Source: Aquabacterium sp. A7-Y
Lineage (GTDB): Bacteria > Pseudomonadota > Gammaproteobacteria > Burkholderiales > Burkholderiaceae_C
Assembly (NCBI RefSeq): GCF_026153205.1
Contig: NZ_JAPFBW010000004.1
Location: forward strand, 186,001 to 250,000
Length of the DNA: 64,000 bases
Direction of reading: 5' to 3'
This document shows positions 29,863-37,716 of the stretch, in pieces. How positions within the stretch are numbered: the first letter of the stretch is position 1; the number at the start of each line of letters is the position of its first letter. Under the pieces are notes generated by a model. The model was not told the DNA's origin and made no database searches. It saw only the letters and a program-made list of their open reading frames with translations. The position numbers and the translations under genes were made by a program.

Positions 29863-31041
29863 TCAGGCGGTTTCGGAGAACAGCTCGCGGCCGATCAGCA
29901 TGCGGCGGATCTCGCTGGTGCCCGCGCCGATCTCGTAGAGCTTGGCGTCGCGCCACAGCCGGCCCAGCGGGTAGTCGTTGATGTAGCCGTTGCCGCCGAA
30001 GATCTGGATGCCCTCGCCGGCCATCCAGGTCGCCTTCTCGGCGCACCAGAGGATGACCGAGGCGCAGTCCTTGCGTACCTGGCGCACGTGTTCGCTGCCC
30101 AGGCTGTCGAGGTTCTTGCCCACGGTGTAGCAGAAGGCGCGCGCCGCCTGCAGCACCGTGTACATGTCCGCCAGCTTGCCCTGGATCAGCTGGAACTCGC
30201 CGATGCTGCGGCCGAACTGGCGGCGGTCGTGGATGTAGGGCACCACGTTGTCCATCACGGCCTGCATGATGCCGATGGGCCCCGCCGCCAGCACGGCACG
30301 CTCGTAGTCCAGCCCGCTCATCAGCACCTTGGTGCCGCCGTTCACGGCCCCCAGCACGTTCTCGGCCGGCACCTCGACGTTCTCGAACACCAGTTCGCCG
30401 GTGTGCGAACCGCGCATGCCGAGCTTGTCGAGCTTCTGGGCGATCGAGAAGCCCTTCATGCCCTTCTCGACCAGGAAGGCCGTGATGCCCTGGGCGTTGA
30501 GCTCCGGATCGGTCTTGGCATACACCACCAGGGTGTCGGCGTCGGGACCGTTGGTGATCCACATCTTGCTGCCGTTGAGCAGGTAGCAGCCGCCCTTGTC
30601 CTCGGCGCGCAGCGTCATGCTGACGACGTCGGAACCGGCGCCCGGTTCGCTCATCGCCAGCGCGCCGACGTGTTCGCCGCTGATGAGCTTCGGCAGGTAC
30701 TTGCGTTTCTGCGCCTCGCTGCCGTTGCGGCGGATCTGGTTGACGCAGAGGTTGGAGTGCGCGCCGTAGCTCAGGCCCACCGAAGCCGAGGCGCGGCTGA
30801 TCTCCTCCATCGCGACCATGTGGGCCAGGTAGCCCATCGCGGCGCCGCCGTAGCTCTCCTCGACCGTGATGCCCAGCACCCCGACCTCGCCCATCTTGCG
30901 CCACAGGTCCATCGGGAAGCGGTCGCTGCGGTCGATCTCGGCGGCCCGCGGCGCGATCTCGGCCTCGGCAAAGGCGCGCACCGCGTCGCGCAGCGCATCG
31001 ATGTCCTCGCCGAGCTGGAAGTTGAGTCCGGGCAGTTGCAT
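29863..31041 (-). CDS. liuA: Isovaleryl-CoA dehydrogenase
   Basis: FAD enzyme of 392 residues converting isovaleryl-CoA to 3-methylcrotonyl-CoA, the step before LiuBD. The glutamate in [16 protein letters not shown] is in the position that serves as catalytic base in isovaleryl-CoA dehydrogenases, while the C-terminal position reads [12 protein letters not shown] with glycine, not the general acyl-CoA dehydrogenase pattern; this discriminates the enzyme from its neighbour at 23681. [16 protein letters not shown] and [12 protein letters not shown] are flavin segments. A LiuR operator lies 76 bp upstream, between liuR and liuA, so liuA can be induced apart from liuR. It is about 10 kb from liuBCDE. 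Confidence 0.95.
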   Translation of the reverse strand: MQLPGLNFQLGEDIDALRDAVRAFAEAEIAPRAAEIDRSDRFPMDLWRKMGEVGVLGITVEESYGGAAMGYLAHMVAMEEISRASASVGLSYGAHSNLCVNQIRRNGSEAQKRKYLPKLISGEHVGALAMSEPGAGSDVVSMTLRAEDKGGCYLLNGSKMWITNGPDADTLVVYAKTDPELNAQGITAFLVEKGMKGFSIAQKLDKLGMRGSHTGELVFENVEVPAENVLGAVNGGTKVLMSGLDYERAVLAAGPIGIMQAVMDNVVPYIHDRRQFGRSIGEFQLIQGKLADMYTVLQAARAFCYTVGKNLDSLGSEHVRQVRKDCASVILWCAEKATWMAGEGIQIFGGNGYINDYPLGRLWRDAKLYEIGAGTSEIRRMLIGRELFSETA

Positions 31042-31116
31042 GGAGGAAACCTTTCAGGAAAAAGCGGCGCTGCGCAAGGCCGCCGGCACGGGCCGGGCCG
31101 GCGCCGCGAATGAATT

Positions 31117-31136
31117 GACGTTGACGTAAACGTCAA
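31117..31136. promoter_or_regulatory. LiuR operator upstream of liuA
   Basis: TGACGTTGACGTAAACGTCA, a 20-bp palindrome with one deviating base, identical to the site before icmF. On the minus strand ATTGACG supplies a -35-like element. It lies 22 bp beyond the liuR stop. Confidence 0.87.
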
Positions 31137-31157
31137 TTGTAGAGGCCGACGCTCCGC

Positions 31158-31595
31158 TCACGGCTTTTTCTTCTTCTCGCTTTCCCCAAGCAGGCGGCGG
31201 GTTTCCTTTTCGTGCGTGCGCACTTCCTCCAGGGTGATCTGCAGGTCTGCCATCTGCTGCTCCAGCTGCTCGCGGTGGGTGGCCAGCACGGTCAGGAACT
31301 TCTTGAGCTGCGGCATGGTGTCGCGGGGCGATTCGTACATGTCGACCAGCTCCTTGATTTCGGCCAGGCTCAGGCCCAGGCGCTTGCCGCGCAAGGTCAG
31401 CTTGAGCCGGGTGCGATCGCGCGCGGTATAGACGCGGTTGCGACCGCTGGGCCCCCTGCGCTCGGGGCTCAGCAGGCCGCAATCCTCGTAGAAGCGGATC
31501 GCTCGGGTGGTGAGGTCGAACTCCCGCGCCAGGTCGCTGATCGTGTACGTGGTGGCGGCCGGGACGGACGCCAAGGAGACAGCGGATGCAGCCAT
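31158..31595 (-). CDS. liuR: MerR family regulator of leucine/isovalerate catabolism
   Basis: DNA-binding regulator of 145 residues. The MerR winged helix is at about 16-85: TYTISDLAREFDLTTRAIRFYEDCGLL then R.YTARDRTRLKLTLRGKRLGLSLAEIKEL. A coiled-coil dimer helix follows (EQLEQQMADLQITLEEVRTHE), ending in a lysine-rich tail. There is no metal-binding C-terminus, as in the LiuR group, which responds to a CoA ester of the pathway in other proteobacteria. It lies directly ahead of liuA. An operator copy 17 bp from its own start suggests autoregulation, and three more copies lie before liuA, liuB and icmF. Confidence 0.9.
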   Translation of the reverse strand: MAASAVSLASVPAATTYTISDLAREFDLTTRAIRFYEDCGLLSPERRGPSGRNRVYTARDRTRLKLTLRGKRLGLSLAEIKELVDMYESPRDTMPQLKKFLTVLATHREQLEQQMADLQITLEEVRTHEKETRRLLGESEKKKKP

Positions 31596-31612
31596 GGTTC
31601 TCTATACTGGAT

Positions 31613-31632
31613 TGACGTTTACGTAAAGTGTA
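31613..31632. promoter_or_regulatory. LiuR operator between liuR and MBL hydrolase gene
   Basis: TGACGTTTACGTAAAGTGTA: the left half is perfect, the right half degenerate. It sits 17 bp before the liuR start and 4 bp before the start of the divergent hydrolase gene, so binding would affect both. The weaker half-site suggests lower affinity, as often seen for autoregulation. Confidence 0.72.
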
Positions 31633-31636
31633 GCCA

Positions 31637-32707
31637 ATGAACGCACTCGAACAACGCCTCCACTACCCGCTCGGCGACCAGCTGCCCGAGCCGGGGCACA
31701 GCCTCGAAGTCGCGCCCGGCGTTCGCTGGCTGCGCATGGGCCTGCCCTTCGCGCTGGACCACATCAACCTGTGGCTGCTGCGCGACCGCGCCGAAGGCCC
31801 GGATGGCCGGGCGGTCGAGGGCTGGACGGTGGTCGATTGCGGCATCACCAATGACGACACCCGCGCCGCCTGGGAGCGCGTGTTCGAGCACGAGCTGCAG
31901 GGCCTGCCGGTGTTGCGTGTCATCGTCACGCACATGCACCCGGACCACATCGGCCTGGCTCACTGGCTGACCGAGCGCTGGAACTGCCGGCTCTGGATCA
32001 GCGCGACCGACTACAACGGCGCGCGCATCGCGAGCCAAAGCACGACGGGTTACGGCGGCGAGGCGGCGGCCCGGTTTTTCGCCAGCCATGGCCTGACCGA
32101 TCCGGACTCGGTCGAGAAGGTGCGCGCGCGCTCCAACTACTACGCCAACATGGTGCCGCAGGTGCCGACGCAGTACCGCCGCCTGATCGACGGGCTGGAG
32201 CTGTCCATCGGCGGTTTTGCCTGGCGCTGCATCGCGGGCTACGGCCATGCGCCCGAGCACATCTCGCTTTACAGCGAGTCGCTGGGCGTGATGATCTCCG
32301 GCGACATGCTGCTGCCGCGCATCTCGACCAACGTGAGCGTGTTCGACGTCGAGCCCGAGGGCAACCCGCTGCCGCTCTACCTGGCATCGATCGGGAAGCT
32401 GCGCGAGCTGAGCGACGAGGTGCTGGTGCTGCCCTCGCACGGCCGGCCCTTCCGCGGCGTCCACGAGCGGGTCGACCAGCTGCTGGCCCACCACGAGGAG
32501 CGCCTCGCCGAGGTGCGGGCCGCCTGCGGCGAGGCGCCCTGCTCCGCCGCCGACCTGCTGCCGGTGATGTTCAAGCGCAAGCTCGACCTGCACCAGACCA
32601 CCTTCGCGATCGGCGAGGCGATCGCCCACCTGCACATGCTGTGGCTGGACGGGAAGCTGAGGCGCGTGACCGGGGCGGACGGCGTGCATCGTTTCGTGCT
32701 GGCCTGA
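31637..32707 (+). CDS. MBL fold metallo-hydrolase with C-terminal winged helix
   Basis: Metallo-beta-lactamase fold hydrolase of 356 residues. Metal motif THMHPDHIG (His99, His101, Asp103, His104), then GYGHAPEHISLY and SGDMLLPRIS give the remaining ligands; LPSHGRPF holds the last histidine. The C-terminal 90 residues resemble the winged-helix region of LACTB2-like proteins. It is transcribed away from liuR across a shared LiuR-type operator whose right end is 4 bp from the ATG, and no ribosome-binding site is seen. The position suggests a CoA-thioesterase or similar clearing role in the pathway; this is inference, and the substrate is unknown. Confidence 0.88.
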   Translation: MNALEQRLHYPLGDQLPEPGHSLEVAPGVRWLRMGLPFALDHINLWLLRDRAEGPDGRAVEGWTVVDCGITNDDTRAAWERVFEHELQGLPVLRVIVTHMHPDHIGLAHWLTERWNCRLWISATDYNGARIASQSTTGYGGEAAARFFASHGLTDPDSVEKVRARSNYYANMVPQVPTQYRRLIDGLELSIGGFAWRCIAGYGHAPEHISLYSESLGVMISGDMLLPRISTNVSVFDVEPEGNPLPLYLASIGKLRELSDEVLVLPSHGRPFRGVHERVDQLLAHHEERLAEVRAACGEAPCSAADLLPVMFKRKLDLHQTTFAIGEAIAHLHMLWLDGKLRRVTGADGVHRFVLA

Positions 32708-32786
32708 GCCCCTCGTTGACCGTCCGTCGGCGCCGAGTAGCGGCTGCCGGCCTTGACATTGATGTGAGCGCCCATTGACGCCAGAA

Positions 32787-32802
32787 TGTGACTTCCATCA
32801 CA
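32787..32802. promoter_or_regulatory. CRP-like palindrome upstream of M23 peptidase gene
   Basis: TGTGACTTCCATCACA matches the CRP/Vfr core TGTGA-N6-TCACA exactly. It is 21 bp before the M23 start codon and overlaps the likely transcription start region, so it would repress rather than activate a promoter ending there. Confidence 0.5.
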
Positions 32803-32823
32803 CAACATGACGGGAGGAACACC

Positions 32824-33372
32824 ATGGGCACACTCGCATGGCCGCTGGAGCGCAACCACATCCGGCGCGATATCCGAAACAATTCGTTTGGGTATGTGCG
32901 GGAGGGAGGCCAAAAAGCGCACCAAGGATGGGACCTGGCGGCGACGCTTGGCACCCCCTGCTATGCGATTGCGGACGGGGTCATAGAGTCGAGAGCGACA
33001 CACGCCGAGTTCGGCAAACACATCCTGCTTAGGTTTGAGCATGGAGGTCAGACGCTGTACGCGGCCTATTGCCATTTGAGCTTCATGCTTGTCGAACGGA
33101 CTGAGCCAGTCCAGCGAGGTCAACGCATCGGCTATACCGGCGACACCGGCAATGCGCGCTCGCCACATGGCGAAGACCAGCATCTTCATTTCGAGATACG
33201 CACCGTTCCACACCCCGGCAGAGGTCTGGGCGGCCGGATCGACCCGGCCACCTTGTACGGTCGCGCCCCCATAGGCTGGACCTTCTTCGAAGGCCATGGA
33301 CAGAAAGTGCCCACGTCGGGAGCGACGGGTCTGAAGATCCGCGGCGTCAACGTCCGGGAGCGCATTGAATGA
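32824..33372 (+). CDS. M23 family (LytM-like) peptidase without signal peptide
   Basis: Zinc endopeptidase of 182 residues consisting of little more than one LytM domain. Metal ligands are His33 and Asp37 (HQGWD) and His122 in HLHFE (120-124). His84 in YCHLSF and His120 are the catalytic-type histidines. Such enzymes cut peptidoglycan cross-links. The start at 32824 follows GGGAGGAA. There is no signal peptide or membrane anchor, unusual for a wall hydrolase, so export would need a secretion machine or lysis. The next gene overlaps by 4 bp and encodes a secreted protein. Codon usage here is visibly less GC-rich than in the neighbours, which hints at transfer. A type VI effector is one possible role. 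Confidence 0.85.
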   Translation: MGTLAWPLERNHIRRDIRNNSFGYVREGGQKAHQGWDLAATLGTPCYAIADGVIESRATHAEFGKHILLRFEHGGQTLYAAYCHLSFMLVERTEPVQRGQRIGYTGDTGNARSPHGEDQHLHFEIRTVPHPGRGLGGRIDPATLYGRAPIGWTFFEGHGQKVPTSGATGLKIRGVNVRERIE

Positions 33373-33932
33373 AGTCGCCGGCTTTCGCCCTCGTGTTCGG
33401 GCTGTTGTCGACGCTTGCGGCGGCAGATGACGATTGGTCGATCAGGGCCGAGAAGGAAGCCCAGGCCCTGGTCGGCGTCGAGTACACCTCTCGCTTCCCC
33501 GGGGATCGCATTGCGCCCCCCTTGTCGTGCACGACGGACGGCGGCGGAAGCATCGAGATCCGTGGGCGCCGGCGCGAACCATGGTGGTACACCCAAGCCC
33601 GCTGTCAGGGTCGAGCGGTCGTCATGCTGGAGCGCCAGGTCGGCAGGGTCGACCGCCATGCCACCATGCAGATTGCAGACACCCTGCTCCTGCCCCGCTT
33701 CGAAGTCGAGTGGGACCCCACGAACCCCGACGCCCTGTACCTGTACGCCAACGGCAGCTGTGAGTTGAACGGCCGCACGGACACCAGCTTTTTCGCCCTG
33801 ATACGCTGGGGCCAACGCGAACGCATCGACGCCCGCACCGGCGTCGAGCGGGCCTGGACCTTCGACCTGAAGCGCGGCCGCATCGTACCGCTGTCGACCC
33901 AGCACATCGTTTGCTATCGACAGGATCCCTGA
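33369..33932 (+). CDS. Secreted protein of unknown function paired with M23 peptidase
   Basis: Protein of 187 residues with a short signal peptide (MKSPAFALVFGLLSTLAAAD), so periplasmic. The mature part has four cysteines (SCTTDGG, ARCQGRA, GSCELNG, IVCYRQ), enough for two disulfides, and beta-rich segments. I recognise no family. Its ATG overlaps the stop of the peptidase gene (ATGA), showing tight coupling. A cytosolic peptidoglycan peptidase followed by a coupled periplasmic protein is the layout of effector-immunity pairs, so an inhibitor of the M23 enzyme is a testable idea. No secretion genes are present in the window. Confidence 0.75.
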   Translation: MKSPAFALVFGLLSTLAAADDDWSIRAEKEAQALVGVEYTSRFPGDRIAPPLSCTTDGGGSIEIRGRRREPWWYTQARCQGRAVVMLERQVGRVDRHATMQIADTLLLPRFEVEWDPTNPDALYLYANGSCELNGRTDTSFFALIRWGQRERIDARTGVERAWTFDLKRGRIVPLSTQHIVCYRQDP

Positions 33933-33956
33933 TGGGGCAAGCGGGCCGCGCAGCTT

Positions 33957-34841
33957 TCAGTGCCGCGCCTGCCTCCCGCTGTACATGTCCCGCGCCACCG
34001 CGACGAAGGCCTCGGCCGCTGGCGACAGCTTCGCCATGTCCCGCACGGCCAGCCCCACCCGGCGCGGCGCCCGCGGCGTGAGCGGCCGGTAGACCACCCC
34101 CGGGTGCTCGTCGGGCAGGGCCAGCCGGGCTGCCGCCGACACTGCCAGCCCACGCGCGACGAAACCGAGGATCGAGAGCAGCTGCGGAAAGCGGTAGAGG
34201 ATGCGCGGTCGCGCGCCCCCCGCGTCGAGCAAACCCTGGATCAGTTCGGCACATCCGGCCTCCGTCAAGATGAAGGGTTGGTCGTCGAGGTCGGCCGGCA
34301 CCAGGGCCCGCTTGGCCGCCAGCGGGTGCGCCTCCGGCAGCAGCACCACGAACTCGTCCTCCACCAGCGGCAGCGTCTCGAATCGCTCGTCGGGCAGCAC
34401 CACAAAACCGATCTCGACACGCCGCTCGGTGAGCCAGCGCACCACCGTCTCGTCGCCGGCCTCGTCGATGTAGACCTCGATGCCCGGATGCAGCGCCCGG
34501 TAGCGCGCCAGCAGGTCGGGCAGGATGCGCAGGCTGGACGTGAAGCCGAAGGAGCCGATGCGCAACACGCCCTCGCGCAGCCCGCGCGCGTCCTTCGCGT
34601 CCTGCACCAGCGCTTCGTGCAAGGTGCGGATCTCGTGGGCCCGCGCCAGCAGGCGCCGGCCGGCCGCCGTGAGCTCGGGCAGCGCCCGGTCGCGCGAGAA
34701 CAAGCTCACCCCGAGTTCACGCTCCAGCGCGCGCAGCGCATGACTCACGGCCGACTGCGTGATGCCCAGCAGGGTGGCGGCGCGCGAAAAGCTGCCGGCC
34801 TGGGCCAGCGTGGCGAAAACTTCGAGTTGGGTAAAGGTCAT
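33957..34841 (-). CDS. LysR family transcriptional regulator
   Basis: Regulator of 294 residues with the N-terminal helix-turn-helix MTFTQLEVFATLAQAGSFSR..AATLLGITQSAVSHALRALE and a C-terminal periplasmic-binding-protein-like effector domain starting at about residue 90 (EGVLRIGSFGFTSSLRILP). It is divergent from the EamA transporter gene with 187 bp between. The palindrome at 34880-34895 is a likely binding site for control of both. The effector is unknown. Confidence 0.93.
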   Translation of the reverse strand: MTFTQLEVFATLAQAGSFSRAATLLGITQSAVSHALRALERELGVSLFSRDRALPELTAAGRRLLARAHEIRTLHEALVQDAKDARGLREGVLRIGSFGFTSSLRILPDLLARYRALHPGIEVYIDEAGDETVVRWLTERRVEIGFVVLPDERFETLPLVEDEFVVLLPEAHPLAAKRALVPADLDDQPFILTEAGCAELIQGLLDAGGARPRILYRFPQLLSILGFVARGLAVSAAARLALPDEHPGVVYRPLTPRAPRRVGLAVRDMAKLSPAAEAFVAVARDMYSGRQARH

Positions 34842-34879
34842 GGCGTGGCGGCAAAAGAAGCAGCGTCAGCGTGAGCTCG

Positions 34880-34895
34880 ATGAGCAATCGCTCAT
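34880..34895. promoter_or_regulatory. Dyad in LysR/EamA divergent region
   Basis: ATGAGCAATCGCTCAT: a 6-bp inverted repeat around 4 bases, located 39 bp upstream of the lysR start. Position and symmetry fit an autoregulatory LysR site. Confidence 0.5.
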
Positions 34896-35028
34896 TTCAC
34901 TATGAAGCGCGACAAGCATAAACTCATCCACATCCTCCGTCACCCAGGCCCCTCCCGGCTCCCCGCGCACTGCGCCCCGGAGATCGGCACCCGACATCCA
35001 GACCCAGCGAGTCCGAAAGGCTTCTTCC

Positions 35029-35946
35029 ATGAGCGCTGTCCTGCCCGCCAGCCCCACCCCGGGCACCTCGTCCCTGTGGTCGCTTTACGCGCGCCTGCTC
35101 TGCGTGCCGGTCATCTGGGGCGGCACCTTCATCGCCGGTCGCGTGATCGCCCTGCAGGTGCCGCCGGCCACCGGCTCGGTGTTGCGTTACCTGGTCGCCT
35201 GCGTCGCGCTGCTGCTGGCCGCCTGGTGGCTGGAGGGCGGGCTGCCGCGGCTGAGCCGCCGCCAGCTCTTCGTGACCTTCGCGCTGGGCGCCTCCGGCAT
35301 CTTCGCCTACAACCTGTTTTTCCTCGGTGCGCTGGCGCGCCTGCCAGCCAGCCGCACCTCGCTGATCATCGCGCTCAACCCGGCGGTGACCATCGCGCTG
35401 GCCTCGCTGCTGCTGCATGAGCGCCTCAATGCACGCCGCTGGTTCGGCGTCGTGCTGGCACTGGCCGGGGTCTGGATCGTGATCTCGCGCGGCGACCTCA
35501 CCGCCGCGCTGGGTCAGGCCGTGGGCCTGGGCGAGGTCCTGATGTTCGGCGGGGTCTGCAGTTGGGCCGCCTACACGCTGATCGGGCGCGTGGCGCTCAA
35601 GGGCCTGACACCGCTGGCAGCGACCACCTGTGCCTCGCTGTGGGGCTGCGCGCTGCTGGCCGGCGTCGCGGCCTTCGAGTTGCCCGGGCTGGAGCCGGCG
35701 ATGTTCAATGCCGAGGTGGGCCTGGCGGCGCTCTACCTGGGCGTCTGCGGCACCGCGCTGGCCTTCGTCTGGTACTCCCAGGGCGTGCAGCGCATCGGCG
35801 CGGCCCGCACCGTGGTGTTCAACAACCTCGTGCCGGTGTCCGGCGCGGCGCTGGGCTTTCTGCTGCTGGGCGAACCCCTGCTGCCCAGCATGCTGGTCGG
35901 TGGTGCCGTGGCCGTCACCGGCGTGATGCTCGCGTCGCGGCCCTGA
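35029..35946 (+). CDS. DMT superfamily (EamA) transporter
   Basis: Inner-membrane protein of 305 residues with two EamA repeats and about ten helices. The first repeat starts at CVPVIWGGTFIAGRVIAL, the second at VLMFGGVCSWAAYTLIGR. The ends of the repeats show NPAVTIALASLLLHERL and NNLVPVSGAALGFLLLGEPL, the proline/glutamate pattern of the family. These are exporters of amino acids or other metabolites. Control by the divergent LysR protein is likely. The substrate cannot be predicted. Confidence 0.9.
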   Translation: MSAVLPASPTPGTSSLWSLYARLLCVPVIWGGTFIAGRVIALQVPPATGSVLRYLVACVALLLAAWWLEGGLPRLSRRQLFVTFALGASGIFAYNLFFLGALARLPASRTSLIIALNPAVTIALASLLLHERLNARRWFGVVLALAGVWIVISRGDLTAALGQAVGLGEVLMFGGVCSWAAYTLIGRVALKGLTPLAATTCASLWGCALLAGVAAFELPGLEPAMFNAEVGLAALYLGVCGTALAFVWYSQGVQRIGAARTVVFNNLVPVSGAALGFLLLGEPLLPSMLVGGAVAVTGVMLASRP

Positions 35947-35990
35947 GGCGCCTCCGGGCGGAGCCGGTGGCGACGCGGGCCGGCCCGCGC

Positions 35991-36920
35991 TCAGTCCAGC
36001 ACCGGCAGCACGGTTTCCTTCAGCGTGCCGCGCACCTGCTGGTAGTCGGGCATCACCGAGCGCACCACGTCCCAGAAGCGCGGGCTGTGGTTCATCTCGC
36101 GCAGGTGGGCGAGTTCGTGCGCCACCACGTAGTCGATGGTGGGCAGGGCGAAGTGGATCAGGCGCCAGTTGAGCCGGATCGAGCCGTCCGCGGAGGCGCT
36201 GCCCCAGCGCGTCTGCGCCGAGGACAAGGCCAGGCGCTCGTAACGCACACCCAGCCGTTCGGCGAAATGCCGGCAGCGCTCTTCGAAGACGGCGCGCGCC
36301 TGGCGTTGCAGCCAGCTCTGCACCAGGTCGCGGATCTGCGCGGCGCCGGCCTGCTGAGGCAGGCCCACATGCAGCATCAGGCGCGGCACGCCGGGCAGCG
36401 CCGTGGCGTCGGTATTGAGGACGGCGCCGCTGACACGCGGGTCGAGTACCACGGTCAGCGTCTCGCCCAGGAAAGGCAGGCTGGTGCCGTCGCGCCATTC
36501 GACCCGCGCCTGCTGCAGCCGCTGGTTGCGCTCGCCCTGCTCGGCCAGCTTGCGCAGGATCCAGCCGGCCTTGTCCTGCAGCGCCGACTCGATCTCGGCC
36601 ACCGCCACCCAGCGCGGGGCGCTGACGCTCAGGCCCTCGGTGCTGACGATAAAACCGATGGAACGCCGCTTCGCCCGCCTGAAGTCGTAGGCCACGCGTT
36701 GGCCGTCGAGCACGATCTCGCGCACCGCCCGGGGATGGTGGAAGATCGCAGGGCCCGTCGCCCCGGCCGGAGCCGGCGCGACGGGCGCGGGCGGCGCAGC
36801 AACACCACCCTCTGCCGTCGTGGCAGGTGGCGGCGCCTCGACGGCGGCGTCCGGCCCGCCGGGCCCGAAAGGCAGGGCCAGCTGGGGCGAGGCGAGGTCG
36901 GAGGCCCGGCTTCGCGTCAT
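35991..36920 (-). CDS. YgjP-like (DUF45/M48-type) metallopeptidase
   Basis: Protein of 309 residues with the zinc motif HELAHLREMNHSPRFW near the C-terminus, where HExxH is followed by the third ligand region, and QTRWGSASADGSIRLNWRL just before it, both typical of the YgjP/SprT-like group. The first 70 residues are Ala/Pro-rich and probably disordered. The ATG at 36920 (MTRSRASDLASPQ) is preferred to an upstream Arg-rich frame that would overlap plsC. It follows plsC by 16 bp. The physiological substrate is not known to me. Confidence 0.87.
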   Translation of the reverse strand: MTRSRASDLASPQLALPFGPGGPDAAVEAPPPATTAEGGVAAPPAPVAPAPAGATGPAIFHHPRAVREIVLDGQRVAYDFRRAKRRSIGFIVSTEGLSVSAPRWVAVAEIESALQDKAGWILRKLAEQGERNQRLQQARVEWRDGTSLPFLGETLTVVLDPRVSGAVLNTDATALPGVPRLMLHVGLPQQAGAAQIRDLVQSWLQRQARAVFEERCRHFAERLGVRYERLALSSAQTRWGSASADGSIRLNWRLIHFALPTIDYVVAHELAHLREMNHSPRFWDVVRSVMPDYQQVRGTLKETVLPVLD

Positions 36921-36936
36921 GGCGACAGGGCTGGCC

Positions 36937-37716
36937 TCAGCGGCCCGAGCCCAGCCCGGCCGGCGCGGCCGAGCCCGGCGAAGCGGCATAGGCCTCGGCA
37001 TCCAGGCGCCGCATTTCGGCCTCGATCCAGGCCTCGACCTCGCGCATCACCTCGTCGGCGTCACGGCCGGCCGTCGGGATGGGCGAGCCGATCGAGACCT
37101 CGACCAGGCCGGGGCGCTTGATGAAGGCGTTGCGCGGCCAGCAGCGCGCCGAGGTGACCGCGATCGGCACCACCGGTGCGCCGGTCGCCACCGCCAGGCG
37201 GCTGCCGCCGGCCTTGTAGGGTCCCTGGCCGCCACGCGGCGTGCGGGTGCCTTCGGGAAACATGATGACCCAGTTGCCCTGCTCCATGAAACGGCGGCCC
37301 TGCTCGGCCACCTTGTTCCAGGCCTCGGTGCGTTTGCTGCGGTCGATGTGGACCATGTCCAGCCGCGCGATCGCCCAGCCGAAAAACGGGATGTACAACA
37401 GCTCGCGCTTGAACACATAGCTCAGCGGCCGCGGCATCAGGCAGGGATAGGCGAAGGTCTCCCAGGTCGACTGGTGCTTGGACAGCAGGATGGCGGGGCC
37501 GTCCGGCAGTCGCTCCATGCCCCGCACGCGCCAGCGGATGCCGCAGATCCAGCGCGCGCCGAGGATCGCGACGCGCAGCCAGCCGACGCACATCCAGTAC
37601 AGCGGCGCGCCGCGCAGGAAGATCGAGACCACCAGCACCGCCAGGGCCCAGGGCATCACCGTCACGGCCAGCCACAGGGCATACAGCAGCGAACGCAGGA
37701 AGGACAACACGATCAT
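36937..37716 (-). CDS. plsC: 1-acyl-sn-glycerol-3-phosphate acyltransferase
   Basis: Membrane-associated acyltransferase of 259 residues making phosphatidic acid. Two hydrophobic helices (about 5-35) anchor it. Motif I reads KHQSTWE at 80-86, i.e. HX4E rather than the textbook HX4D. Motif II/III follow as FKRELLYIPFFGWA and MFPEGTRTPRG; motif IV is VVPIAV. The 4-bp overlap with the gmhB gene upstream and the order glyQ-glyS-gmhB-gmhB2-plsC indicate one envelope/translation operon. Confidence 0.94.
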   Translation of the reverse strand: MIVLSFLRSLLYALWLAVTVMPWALAVLVVSIFLRGAPLYWMCVGWLRVAILGARWICGIRWRVRGMERLPDGPAILLSKHQSTWETFAYPCLMPRPLSYVFKRELLYIPFFGWAIARLDMVHIDRSKRTEAWNKVAEQGRRFMEQGNWVIMFPEGTRTPRGGQGPYKAGGSRLAVATGAPVVPIAVTSARCWPRNAFIKRPGLVEVSIGSPIPTAGRDADEVMREVEAWIEAEMRRLDAEAYAASPGSAAPAGLGSGR

